Assembly: GCF_964340395.1 (NCBI RefSeq)
Contig: NC_135562.1
Coordinates: forward strand, 23,320,673-23,384,672
DNA length: 64,000 nt
Reading direction: 5' to 3'
Origin: Glandiceps talaboti
Lineage: Eukaryota > Hemichordata > Enteropneusta > Spengelidae
Shown here: one piece after another, positions 23,920-34,845 of the stretch
Layout: every line of letters starts with the position of its first letter
Numbering within the stretch: the stretch's first letter is position 1
Program-made: the position numbers and the translations under genes
Notes under the pieces: model-generated
Databases searched by the model: none
What the model was told of the DNA's origin: nothing
Seen by the model: the letters and a program-made list of their open reading frames with translations, nothing else

Positions 23920-26358
23920 TGAGTTCTTAAAGCATGTTTGTTCTAGCGAGGTGGATCAACACATACTACAATTCTTTGTTGATGGATTTGGAACATAGAG
24001 ACAGACAGCTTTAAAATGTGACAGAAATCCCAAAATTTGTGAATTTTCAGGAAAATTAGTCTAAAAATGATGATAAATGTACAAATACAGATGTGCAAAC
24101 GTAGTTTGTTTTCATTCCAGCTGATTGTCACATGTAGTGGCTTTTCTGCCGACATCATAAGTTCATGAATTAAGAGAATAAAAAAACCCAGTGATTGCGA
24201 AGTCTCAAAACACCAATGTGACAATGGCCCCATTCCAGCAAAAATGAATGGGCCATTTTCAATTTCAATGGGCCATTCAGAAATTCTAATGGGCCCAAGT
24301 TAGCATTCATGATCCAACAATAAAGTGAAATAGTTAAAATGAAGTAACCATCAATTCTACATTTTTATTGACAAAATATGAGCTCACACATAGGGAAAAA
24401 AGTGAGACTTTATAGTATAGTAACGAGTTACTACGGAATGAATGGTGAGGTAGAATTGGCAACATTCGTTATTTCTGATAGGGCCTACAGGGGTACGAAA
24501 GTAAAAGTGCTCTTATGTAGTCACATAAAAATTAAATACATAAATAAGTAAAGTAATATTTCTGCTTGTTATTGTTTGTACAGTAGGGAAGCATGTTCAA
24601 GTCGTGAACCGTAAGTCCGTACCGTATTAAGCCATGCAACCGTTGTAAGCCTGACACGGAAAAGTGGACATCGCGACGGTAGTTTTCTGTGGTAGCGATT
24701 TGAGTTGTTACCTACAAGATTAGTAATTGTGTTGATAAATTTATGCTTCAAGTATTTATTCTAAAACATCGGTGATCATAATCACTGATCGTAACATTCA
24801 TTCAAGGAATTGACGTCTTTTCTCATGCATGATGAACGCAGTGACGGTCAGGCGAGGTCATCAAAGGGCATACTAATTTGAATATCTTGAATCGTATTGG
24901 TTTGATCTGTTTCACTATACCTGGGGAATGGTCACGCGTGTATCGTGTATTCAAATAGTCAAACATGGATAGAGGGACATGAAACAGTATAAGTATTCAG
25001 ATTTGCTTTGCAAAAGACGACATGTGGGGGCATCATTTCAAACAGCTGACGTGAGTTGGGTTTACAATGTACTTCCGTACTTCGCCTCTACCGAATCGGC
25101 ACTCCAGCACTGAAGTGTCTAAATTTCACTGTTAGCCACAATGCGCCTTTGTGGGTGCCAAGAAGTCAATTCCAATGTGCCAATTTTCAATTAAATGCGA
25201 CTATGGCGCGGGGCACTTTGACTTCCCAATCACTGAAAAACCACCTAAATTTGACCAAACATGGCTCTTTATTAATATTACTGTAGTATACGATAGAAGT
25301 GCCGTAGGATAAAAATCAAAAAGTACTAAAAATAGCAGAATTTCGATTTCCAGAAATAGCTAGTTGTGGACGACGTTGGTGAACTTACGACCTCTGCTAC
25401 ATGTGCTAGTCTTCAAAGCACTGCACTGTTGCATGTAGTGGCTACGGAAGATATGAGGATTTAAGATGGTGTCCTCTGAACTCACTTGTCGTGCATTACC
25501 ACATCGGCAATTTTGATGTGGTGATTTTGCCACCAATATTGATCATACAAAATCAAAACTCCATAAATGAACCACAAAGTACTTTCCCTTTCAAAATGGG
25601 GTAATTTTAGAATAAGTATTTATCATTTTTATTAAATAGTCCCCTACAGTGACAGCATACACTTTCAGGCTAGGCAACAGCATGCTTTGTCGACCAAGAG
25701 CATCTATTGGAATGAATCATTATGTAGAAGGGGTGCAAAATTTGGATTTGAAGTTTACAACCCTGTTTTGAACAAACACTTGTCATTTGGGCACACAATG
25801 CGTAGAATTAAGACTATAGCACATATTACATTGCTTTTTTGACGTCAATAGTGTCTTTTGAAAAGTGGCAGTTTACTTAGAGTCTCGTGGACTGATTTCC
25901 AATATGGCGTCAGTCACAATGCTCATTAAAATATTTTTTTTTTTAAATTACAAAAAAAAATCATCAAAAAAAGATAAGAAGATGTGCAGACTTGAAATTT
26001 ACAAATCTGAGTACGCTACCCTCTGCGCATCGACACACCAGATATCAAAGCAATCTGACGGCTAGTATTTGAGGAGATGATGAAAATATCATTTTTGAAA
26101 AAAAAAATCGTAAAAAATTGAAAATGGCACAGATCATCTTGGCATGAACAAATCTGAATAGTTTTCACTGACAGCGGAGCTAAAAACATACTAATTCTTG
26201 ATACTGCAAAACATTCATTATTGTTGATACTGATTCGTAATTACTCTCTTGTTCATGTTTTGTCAGTATTTATCTATTTATTTATATGTTTCTTTGTTTG
26301 TTTTAGCAAAGAAAACTAACTGAGCCTGAGTTCCCTGTGATTTTAAGTACATGTACAT
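23920..26358. other. About 2.4 kb without recognisable gene
   Basis: Mostly unique sequence. A small direct repetition of AATGGGCC motifs lies at 24225-24300. A/T runs occur near 25930-25980. The part from about 26170 is an inverted copy of the repeat at 20283-20440. No HM13 exon is recognisable on the minus strand. Confidence 0.4.
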
Positions 26359-27342
26359 AAGTGTTCTCCACGAGGGGTTTTTGAGGGGCACAAAAACTCA
26401 AGGCCCCTCTGTTTTCATGGCCTGCCCCTCTGTTTACAGGACCGCCCCTTTGTTTGTGTTCATCGCCCCTTTGTTTTGGCGTGAACGTCTTCAAGAGATT
26501 CTATTCAATGCCGTTAATGAAGGAAGTGAACAGTGACACTGCATCTATCATCATTTATGAACTTATTTATCGCCTTGATTATAACAATGGCAGCCGAAAC
26601 AAAAACAGTAAATGTAGTACCGTCGTAAAGGCTGGGTATATCAACCCAGTAATTTCCAAGCCTTCCCGTATAGTATACGTAATACAGTACACATACGATG
26701 TACGATGTCACGGCAATTTTCGCATTCTATCAATGAATATGAACAAAAACCTAAAATTTATACATGTTCTTTAGAAATAACTACTCCATGGTAAAATTAA
26801 TGTCCTAAATGATCACGTTTGGATGTGAATTGTGATCGTAGTACCATGAGGTAGCTCCGATGTGGCAGCTATGTTTGTTACCTTACATTTGCACTGAACG
26901 TATTCGGTTATTCTAGCCCAAATTCGTCATATTAAAAATGTACATATTTGCGGTAAATTTTGATGAAAAATTGTTTCCATTCGTGAAACTTAAAATGTTA
27001 TCAAATTTTAGAGAAATAAAGGGAAATGAATTGTTTTCAATTAATTTTTATGAATGACATGCATATTTACAAGATGAAACCAACAACTCAAAACTAAGTG
27101 ATAGCTAGCCTAGAGGTGCATACATCAACAATGCCATGTGTTGTGTGTGTAAAACATGCTTGCCAACATTACTGTAACATCGTCTGTGTAACTGTCAATC
27201 TCCTTCTTGAAATTTTTACATTGTGAATTATGTTGAAGGTTTGGAAATTGGTGATCTCAACACATTTCAGTGCATTTTAGTTTGCTGAATAAATATGCAA
27301 ATTAGGGTGGCCCTTTATTTTTCAAAATCGTGGAGAACCCTG
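26359..27342. mobile_element. hAT-like non-autonomous element (GTGTTCTCCACGA end)
   Basis: Left end AAGTGTTCTCCACGAGGGG; complement of right end CAGGGTTCTCCACGATTTTG. TACAT stands on both sides (26354-26358 and 27343-27347), a 5-bp duplication. The G/C-rich left part with repeated GCCCCTCTGTTT / GCCCCTTTGTTT is shared with the element end at 56801. No transposase frame is convincing. hAT elements usually duplicate 8 bp, so placing it with the 5-bp hAT subgroup is an inference from the termini. Confidence 0.7.
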
Positions 27343-27664
27343 TACATAGATAGGTTCAAGATGAAGTATCATGGGATTGGCTATATCGCCAATTTGAATA
27401 TGAACTTTGACTCAAGCAGTTTCCTGTGATTCTGATTCCTATCTTTTGGATTTTTTATCTCCAATCATGACAATCGATACTTTTCTTATTTGGTAATGAA
27501 ATACGTGTCAGTGATGTCATTTGTAAATAATATATCTATTTTTGTAGCAATTTGATATTCCACAATCACTTTCTACAAAGTCACATGTATTATCATTGGA
27601 CATAATATACTTGCTGAAAGGAAGAAGTCAACCAAATGAGTGATATGACCAGACAAATTATGTT

Positions 27665-27990
27665 TTGTACATGTACGGCATAACGTGACAAATTATGTTG
27701 TGTACATGTACATGTATGGCATGACGTGACAAATTATGTTGTGTACATGTATGACATGACAAATTATGTTGTGTATGGCATGACCTGACAGATTATGTTG
27801 TGTACATGTATGACATGACAAATTATGTTGTGTACATGTATGACATGACAAATTATGTTGTGTACATGTATGACATGACAAATTATGTTGTGTACATGTA
27901 TGACATGACAAATTATGTTGTGTACATGTATGACATGACAAATTATGTTATGTATGGCATGACCTGACAGATTATGTTGTGTACATATAT
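27665..27990. repeat. 30-bp minisatellite
   Basis: About ten copies of GTACATGTATGACATGACAA plus ATTATGTTGT. It runs almost directly into the 61-bp array at 28001. Confidence 0.9.
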
Positions 27991-28000
27991 GGCATGACTA

Positions 28001-28254
28001 CCAATGATTGATGGTGGTACTTACCTGGAACACTATGTAAATACTTAAAAGAGTACCACTAGCAATGATTGATGGTGGTACTTACCTGGAACACTATGTA
28101 AATACTTAAAAGAGTACCACTAGCAATGATTGATGGTGGTACTTACCTGGAACACTATGTAAATACTTAAAAGAGTACCACTAGCAATGATTGATGGTGG
28201 TACTTACCTGGAACACTATGTAAATACTTAAAAGAGTACCACTAGCAATGATTG
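28001..28254. repeat. 61-bp tandem duplication containing an exon end and splice donor
   Basis: Four apparently identical 61-bp units. On the minus strand each consists of the last 42 bases of HM13 exon 2 (ATTGCTAGTGG to GTGTTCCAG) plus 19 intron bases starting GTAAGTACC. The functional exon uses the most upstream donor (last exon base 28208). Identical donors follow at 28147, 28086 and 28025. The unit length is not a multiple of three, and reading through the first donor gives an in-frame TAG within 27 bases. Confidence 0.95.
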
Positions 28255-28306
28255 GAAACATAGCAGCATCTCGGCTAGACATCATTTCAGGAGTTTCTCC
28301 AGAATC
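28208..28306 (-). CDS. HM13: HM13 / signal peptide peptidase, coding exon 2
   Basis: Minus-strand acceptor TTTGTTTTTGACAG, 99 coding bases (33 codons, phase 0 at both ends), donor GTAAGT. It encodes DSGETPEMMSSRDAAMFPII, then ASGTLLSIYIVFQ. This aligns with vertebrate HM13 (DMPETITSRDAARFPIIAS.TLL.LY..F): the cytosolic loop after helix 1 and the start of helix 2. It joins exon 1 (…YHKEQK) upstream and exon 3 (IFSKDY…) downstream in frame. The last 42 bases and the donor exist in four tandem copies. Only the first copy keeps the frame, so splice-site choice here decides whether a normal protein is made. Confidence 0.95.
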
Positions 28307-28344
28307 CTGTCAAAAACAAATAAACAAACCATATATAAACAAGT

Positions 28345-29285
28345 CATTGAGAATGACATAGTCCCCGCTATGATTGGGTTTTAAGGAATTATCACTACTC
28401 TGATCACGCAACAACACTTGTGAACCTAAATCAAACAGACTTAGATATGTTGTGTCTGCTTGTTGGACATGGAACATGCCTACAACAATAAAGGATTGGT
28501 TGGGTATGAGGGATCATATCACGGTGAAAATGGATATGCACGTGTATGTCATAGAACACTGTCCTAATACCAACTTTGAATGAGATATGTTCAAGCATGT
28601 CTGAGTTATGGCTTTGGACATAGTAAATTCGCAAACAAAATGGCTGCCAGGCGGCCATATTGGATCGTATCACAATGAAAATGGATATGCACATGTATGT
28701 CATAGAACACTGTCCTAATACCAACTCTGAATGAGATCTGCTCAAGCATGTCTGAGTTATGGCTTTGGACATGGAAAATTCACAAACAAAATGGCTGCCA
28801 GGCGGCCATATTGGATCGTATCACAACAACAATGAATATGCACATGTATGTCATAGAAAACTGTCCTAATACCAACTTTGAATGAGATCTGTTCAAGCAT
28901 GTCTGAGTTATGGCTTTGGACATGGCAAATTCACAAACAAAATGGCTGCCAGGCAGCCATATTGGATCGTATCATGACAACAATGAATATGCACATATAT
29001 GCCATAGAACACTGTCCTAATACCAACTTTGAATGAGACAGGGAAAATAGACAGGGAAAATTCACAAACAAAATGGCTGCTAGGCGGCCATATTGGATCG
29101 TATCATGAAACAAATTGACGTGCATATGTATGCCATTGTATGTTGCCCCTGTACCAAGTTTGAAAAAAATCAGTCCAGGCATCTCCAAGAAACGGCTGCG
29201 GATGAATGGATGGACGCACGGACGCACGGACACACGGAACCCAATCCATAAGTCCCCGTCCTGGACTTCGTCCGGCGAGGACCAA
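28345..29285 (+). repeat. Interspersed repeat family 'ACCCAATCC', copy 2 of 3
   Basis: Begins AAGTCATTGAGAATGACATA, contains about five ~160-bp internal units, then CGGACGCACGGACACACGGA and AACCCAATCCATAAGTCCCC. It begins almost immediately upstream of HM13 exon 2 (about 40 bp from its acceptor), so it lies in HM13 intron 1. Confidence 0.8.
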
Positions 29286-29447
29286 CAAATATATTGGTGA
29301 TTCATACACTATGTTGTCAAAGGTAACTTTACATGTATAGTATAAACATTGTCATATACAAAATGTAGTGAATGTATGTTTACCCAGACAACTCAACTCT
29401 ACAAAAACTGTCTGCCACATGAACTACATTCATCATCTACTGTTGAT

Positions 29448-29819
29448 ACTGTCCAAATTATTTGACTGTCGTTTTGCTAAGTTGCAGCAGACAATTAATC
29501 TTGTTGGTTATCAGTTGGAAAGCAAACAATTAGCCCCATAAAACTCATTGAGACCATGTGTGGTCATCTTAGTGTCAGTTTACCCTCTTGTCTAGCTGTG
29601 GACTCAAACTTCATTAATTACTAGTATCACATCACACATGCACACATACATACATTGTACACAGTGTTTTATGCAACAAAATTTTTCATAAAATTCATTT
29701 ATAGATTTTTTTATGATTTTGATAATGGTAAATGATTAACAAATTAAACTTCCTTTAACCAACAAGATTAATTGTCTGCTGCAACTTAGCAAAACGGACA
29801 GTCAAATAATTTTGACAGT
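29448..29819. mobile_element. MITE-like element with ~63-bp inverted repeats
   Basis: 29448-29510 (starting ACTGTCCAAATTATTTGACT) is the near-perfect complement of 29755-29819, with about 245 bp of unrelated sequence between. No coding frame. No clear target duplication was identified. Confidence 0.75.
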
Positions 29820-29939
29820 AAGTCTAAGACACTTGAAGTATTCTACATGTATTATTGAACCCCACACATACACAATGTACTGTCATAACTGATATACATT
29901 TGTAATACATGTAATTTCTGTTATTGCAATTGGATATTT

Positions 29940-30104
29940 ATATATAATCCCATGAAATCAATGTTAGTTTTACGTCATAATGCTCCGAGTATGATTCCGC
30001 GGACTAATACAAATTCGAGCCGGTAGGCGAGAATTTGTAGTCCGCGGAATCATACGAGGAGCATTATGACGTAAAACTAACATTGATTCCATGGAATTAT
30101 ATAT
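29940..30104. repeat. Long near-perfect palindrome (arms about 79 bp, tiny loop)
   Basis: Left arm includes GTTAGTTTTACGTCATAATG and ATGATTCCGCGGACTA. The right arm is its complement, with a loop of about 7 bases around 30020-30026. TGACGTAA motifs lie in both arms. It borders the duplicated block 30105-30960. Confidence 0.85.
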
Positions 30105-30960
30105 TCATCACATAACTAAGTATTCCCCGTATTTTTCTAAAATTTCATTCGTATTTTACGAATACTGCATCATTTCGTCGCACTATATTCTTCATCGCGT
30201 ATTAAAAAATGGCACCCGATGGCTATGCAAATTACATAATCGCGTGACCTGTCGCGAGGTCAAGCTTACCACAAACACGGTATCGGTCATACTGTTCTGT
30301 GATTTCTCAACCAAAATGATCGGTTACAACCTTGCGAACTACATGTAATATCGAATTTAGTTTAAAACGTAAGTAGAATTGTCTGAATACGACTTCTGTG
30401 CCGTCATTTTAATAATATTTTCTTGGGTTGTGTAAGTTCGGAGATCTGAGCTCGAAGTAAGCTTGCAGGCTGCTACATCGATAATCTACGTGATTTTTAA
30501 ATAGAATAAAAGGTACCAAATAAAAATATTTATCACATAACTAAGTATTTCCCCGTATTTTTCTACAATTTTAAATCGTATTTTACGAATACTGCATCAT
30601 TTCATCGCACTATATTCTTCATCGCGTATTAAAAAATGGCGCCCGATGGCTATGCAAATTACATAATCGCGTGACCTGTCGCGAGGTCAAGCTTACCATG
30701 TATGGTATCGGTCATACTGTTGTGTGGTTTCTCAACCAAAATTATCGGTTATAACCTTGCGATGTACATGTAATATCGAATTTAGTTTAAAACGTAAGTA
30801 GAATTGTCTGAATATGACTTTTGTGCCGTCATTTTAATAATATTTTCTCGGGTTGTGTAAGTTCGGAGATCTGAGCTCGACGGAAAATCGGAAGTAAGCT
30901 TGCCGACTGCTACATCGATAATCTACATGATTTTTAAATAGAATAAAATGTATCAAATAA
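30105..30960. repeat. 425-bp tandem duplication of an interspersed repeat
   Basis: CACATAACTAAGTATT begins the unit at 30109 and again at 30534. Both copies contain TGGCTATGCAAATTACATAA and GTGACCTGTCGCGAGGTCAA. A third, diverged piece lies in the Xkr intron at about 55886-56045. No protein-coding frame is credible. Confidence 0.85.
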
Positions 30961-31296
30961 AAATAAAAGGACTTCTACGTATGAAACTCATGCCATCCAA
31001 GGATATATGTAACGTTACTAACGTAATGTATGCATTTACGTTTTGAAAGCACATAATTATTACGATAAACTTGATCGTAGCGTAGGATTGACACGAACAC
31101 TCAAACAACGGTACGGAGAAAAAATAGTTCGGTAGAACAGGGGTGATATGCTCTGAAATCACCCCTGTTTGACGTCACACAGTAGAAGATATGCATGTAT
31201 TTATGTGATAATACTCTGTATTCAGGAATGATGTATAAATCTTCATATTAAAAGCACATATGTCCCCCCCCCCCCCCCATCTCTACTAATAAGTAT

Positions 31297-32640
31297 GTAC
31301 ACAAACTTCATAGGACAGGTGCGTATTATTATGGTTGATGTACATGTATGTACCATATTATACAAAATTTGAAGCTTGCACTTTTGAGATACAGCCTAGT
31401 TACCTAAAATCATTAATTATGCAAATATTTAGCTATATCAACAAATTTTATAGGACATATCCGCTTTGTTATGGTTAATGTATGTACTAAGTGATATTGA
31501 AATGCAAGTATGCATTCTTATGATATATCTTAATTACCGAAAATCATTAATCATGCAAATTAGTTATTAACACTGTAAGGTACATCAACAACTTTATAGG
31601 GCGTATAAACTTTGTTATGTTTAATGTATGAAATAAATTATATTGAAATTGAAGAATGCAGTCTTAAGATATAGCCTAATTACCGAAAGTAATTAATCAT
31701 ACAAATTATTCACTAAATCTTTAAGCGAAATCAACAACTTTTATAGGAGATATGTACTCTGTTATGTTTAACGTATGGACTAAATTGTATTGAAATTGAA
31801 GTATGCAGTCTTAAGATATAGCCTAATTACCAAAAATCATTAATTATGCAAATTATTCATTAACACTACATGTAAGGTACATCAACTAACTTTATAGGAC
31901 ATACACAATTTGTTATGGTTAATGTATGTACTGAATTGTATTGAAATTGAAGTATGTATTCTTAAGATACAGCCTAATTACAAAAAATAATTAATTATGC
32001 AAATTAACACTGTAGACCTGATTAGGTTTTGAGCCAGATCTATTAATGTTTAATTAGAAAATTTGCATATTAATGAAATCAATTAATTAAGCAATATCTT
32101 AAGACTGCATACTTCAATTTCAATATAATTTAGTATATTCGTTAAACATAACAACATACATTTGTCCTATAAAATTTGTTGATGGACCTTACAGTGTTAA
32201 TGAATAATTTGCATAATTAATTATTTTTGGTAATTAGGCTATATCTTAGGAATGCATACTTCATATTCAACATAATTTAGTACATACATTAACCATAAGA
32301 AAACACATATGTCCTACCAAGTTTGTTGATGTACCTTACAGTGTTAATGAATAATTTGCATAATCAATAATTTTCAATAATTAGGCTATATCATAAGAAT
32401 ACATACTTCAATTTCAATATAATTCAGTACACACGTTAACCATAACAATCGCATATGTCCTGTAAAGCTTGTTGATGTACCTTTTAGTGTTAATAAATAA
32501 TTTGCATAATAAATGAATCCTGGTAATTAGGCTATTCTTACGACTGCATACTTCAATTTCAATACAATTTAGTACATACGTTAAACATAACAGAGTGCAT
32601 ATCTCCTATAAAAGTTGTTGATTATCATAACTGTAATTTT
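31297..32640. repeat. Foldback repeat: tandem ~150-bp units on both arms
   Basis: 31297-32020 is a run of diverged ~150-bp units (GGTTAATGTATGTACT, ATTGAAATTGAAGTATGC, AGATATAGCCTAATTACC, ATTATGCAAATTATTCATTA). From about 32060 to 32640 the same units appear as the reverse complement. The centre is near 32040. AT-rich, non-coding. Confidence 0.8.
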
Positions 32641-32719
32641 GAAATGTTTTACTTATTCAAAAAGTAATACAATAATTGTTACTTTACTTGTTTAACATAT
32701 TTCATGTTAGTGTTAGTAT

Positions 32720-33010
32720 TGAACAACACAAACAAGTTAGTACCTAGCAACAAGTGTCAGTACTAAGTGTTAATACCTGGCAACAGTTGTTAATACCTAG
32801 CAACATGTGCGAATGCCTAGCAACAGGTGATATTACCTAGCAATAAATTTTAGTACCTAGCAACAGATGTTAGTTCATAGTAACCAGTACAAATTCCTAC
32901 ATTGTATTAACTGGGGTAAATATCTTAGAAATTGATGAAATAAGTACAAATGTACCTAGCAACATGTGTTCGTAGTAATGCATGAGGTAATACCTAGCAA
33001 CATGTGTTAT
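32720..33010. repeat. Diverged start of the 38-bp 'CCTAGCAAC' minisatellite
   Basis: Degenerate units with AATACCTAGCAACA. The same array continues, far more regular, at 34846-36790. The 1.8 kb between them holds a retrotransposon piece and a hAT-like element. Confidence 0.8.
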
Positions 33011-33230
33011 ACATAGCTGTCTTTAGACCCAGGTCTAAGATCTTTTCAACCTCAAAGAGAGGTCGGGTGTACAAGACAAATAGAACTGGTCCGAGAACTG
33101 AACCCTGAGGAAAGCCAAAAGACAGAACAAATGAATCTAACCTTGACCCATCAACTGTGACAGCTTGAGTCCTGTTGGCAAGATAAGGCCAGAAAATTTT
33201 TGAAAAACTACATGTACATGTACCCATATG
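32995..33230 (-). pseudogene. Reverse-transcriptase fragment of a non-LTR retrotransposon
   Basis: Minus-strand frame with WPYLANRTQAVTVDGSRLDS, then FPQGSVLGPVLFVLYT. The PQGSVLGP.LF..Y block is the highly conserved RT motif upstream of the YADD box in CR1/L2/Jockey-type elements. The frame ends shortly after and the rest of the element is missing here. A weak minus-strand resemblance to a retroelement C-terminus at 33400-33560 could be part of the same copy, but I am unsure. Confidence 0.8.
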
Positions 33231-33703
33231 TTTGGCATTTCAATTTTAACAAAAAAATTTGGTGATGGGCATTATATCCTCATGTGGGCTTCGCATGTTA
33301 GTAAAATGCACACTTTGTTTCAAAATTAAAGGGATTTCTTTATATTTTCTGAATAATACATGTAACCATATGCATTTGAGTAAATTCCAAATTATATATT
33401 ATCATATACATGTACAGTGGTTTACTTGGCTCTGATGATGCATACAAGAGTGAATTGAGATTAAAACTATGCCAAAGTACACTAAAAGGAATGAGCAAAA
33501 ATGTACGACCCTGGGAAGGGGCTGAGCAGTCTTTGATTCTGATAGTCTGAAAGTCTTGAAATATTTTGCTCTTATTCATGACTTTTTGGAACCAAATTAA
33601 ATTTCAGAAGTCATTACTACATGTAAGTGCACATCCACAAAATATCTTTCAGCTTTGCCACAACAAAATACACTTCATTGCCAGATCATATGTACTGCAT
33701 AGT

Positions 33704-34585
33704 CAGGGATCTCCTCACGCTGGACGGCACCGGACGCTAGCGTCCGGGACTCAGTCTTGGCGACCACTACTCAAAGTTGCCGTCCACCACCTTCAAGTGT
33801 CACAATTGGTTACCATTCGACACCCCACACACACTCACTTTAATAATTGTACTTTCATTTTCTGCCCACATGGGTGTATTGATTTAAAAGATAATGAAGT
33901 ATTAAAATGTCTTTGAGAAACGAACAATGAAGACGACCAATAATGACAAATACTCGACTATTTATAAAGACGAAGTGTGAACTGACAACAGCTGACGCTA
34001 TCTCGTGTACAGTGAGTACGTGTGAATTACACGATGCTGCAGACTTTCGACTAGCATTCTTCAGCGTCGTAAAAAAAGTATAACAGCCTCATATACCTTT
34101 TTATAAAGTGTTGACGTTGTGTCCGATCATTAGTTTTCTGTTCAATTTTACTCTGAAAACACTTTTAGTTAGTAGTTTGACATTGTACATAGCACGACGA
34201 TGAAAACATGTAATTTCCAAAATGGCGGGTGGTGACGTCACAAAATATCGCGATGTCTCATGTATCACAAGATTTCATCTAAACGCAATGCGTATGTGTG
34301 GTTATACGCAACTTTTTAGAGTTTTGAAACTGCAGTCGTCTTTGGATATTTAGTTTGATTGAAACAACTTTAGCTTTTCTGAGAAAACTAATCAAAAACT
34401 GTGATTGAAAAAAATTGATGTGCAAAGATTGAGATTAGAGTTATAAATCTGTAGAGAAAGAAAAGTTGGTTTTAACTTTTTTGTTAGCAACTTTGATCAT
34501 ACACCATGTATTTTGAGTGTACCATTAATTTATTCATGAATATTAATTATTGTCCGGGACTACTCTCAAGCTTGGGAGAACCCTG
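33704..34585. mobile_element. hAT-like non-autonomous element with 6-bp duplication
   Basis: Left end CAGGGATCTCCTCACGC; complement of right end CAGGGTTCTCCCAAGC. CATAGT flanks both sides (33698-33703 and 34586-34591). GTCCGGGACT occurs near both ends. 882 bp, no transposase frame. Confidence 0.8.
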
Positions 34586-34845
34586 CATAGTATACATGTA
34601 ATTGTCTCTCAATTCTGGTATTTTTATACCATATTCAAGCATTGTAAGACTTTAATTATGTCTATGGTTTGATATTCTATGCCTCTAAATGGCCTCCTCC
34701 ATTGTCTTATTTAAAAAAAAAAAGTTTTCATCTTTGAAGGTGTCTCCTTCTAATCAGTGGCAATCATAGTGATAATGTCTTTCTCCCAAAACAAGATGAA
34801 AGGTGGCTGGCTAAGTACCTCCCTGTCTAGTCTTGCTGCTAGTTA

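Noticed and set aside
33566-33916. 116-codon plus-strand frame
   Set aside because: It crosses the left border of the hAT-like element at 33704, so it is a composite of unrelated sequences.
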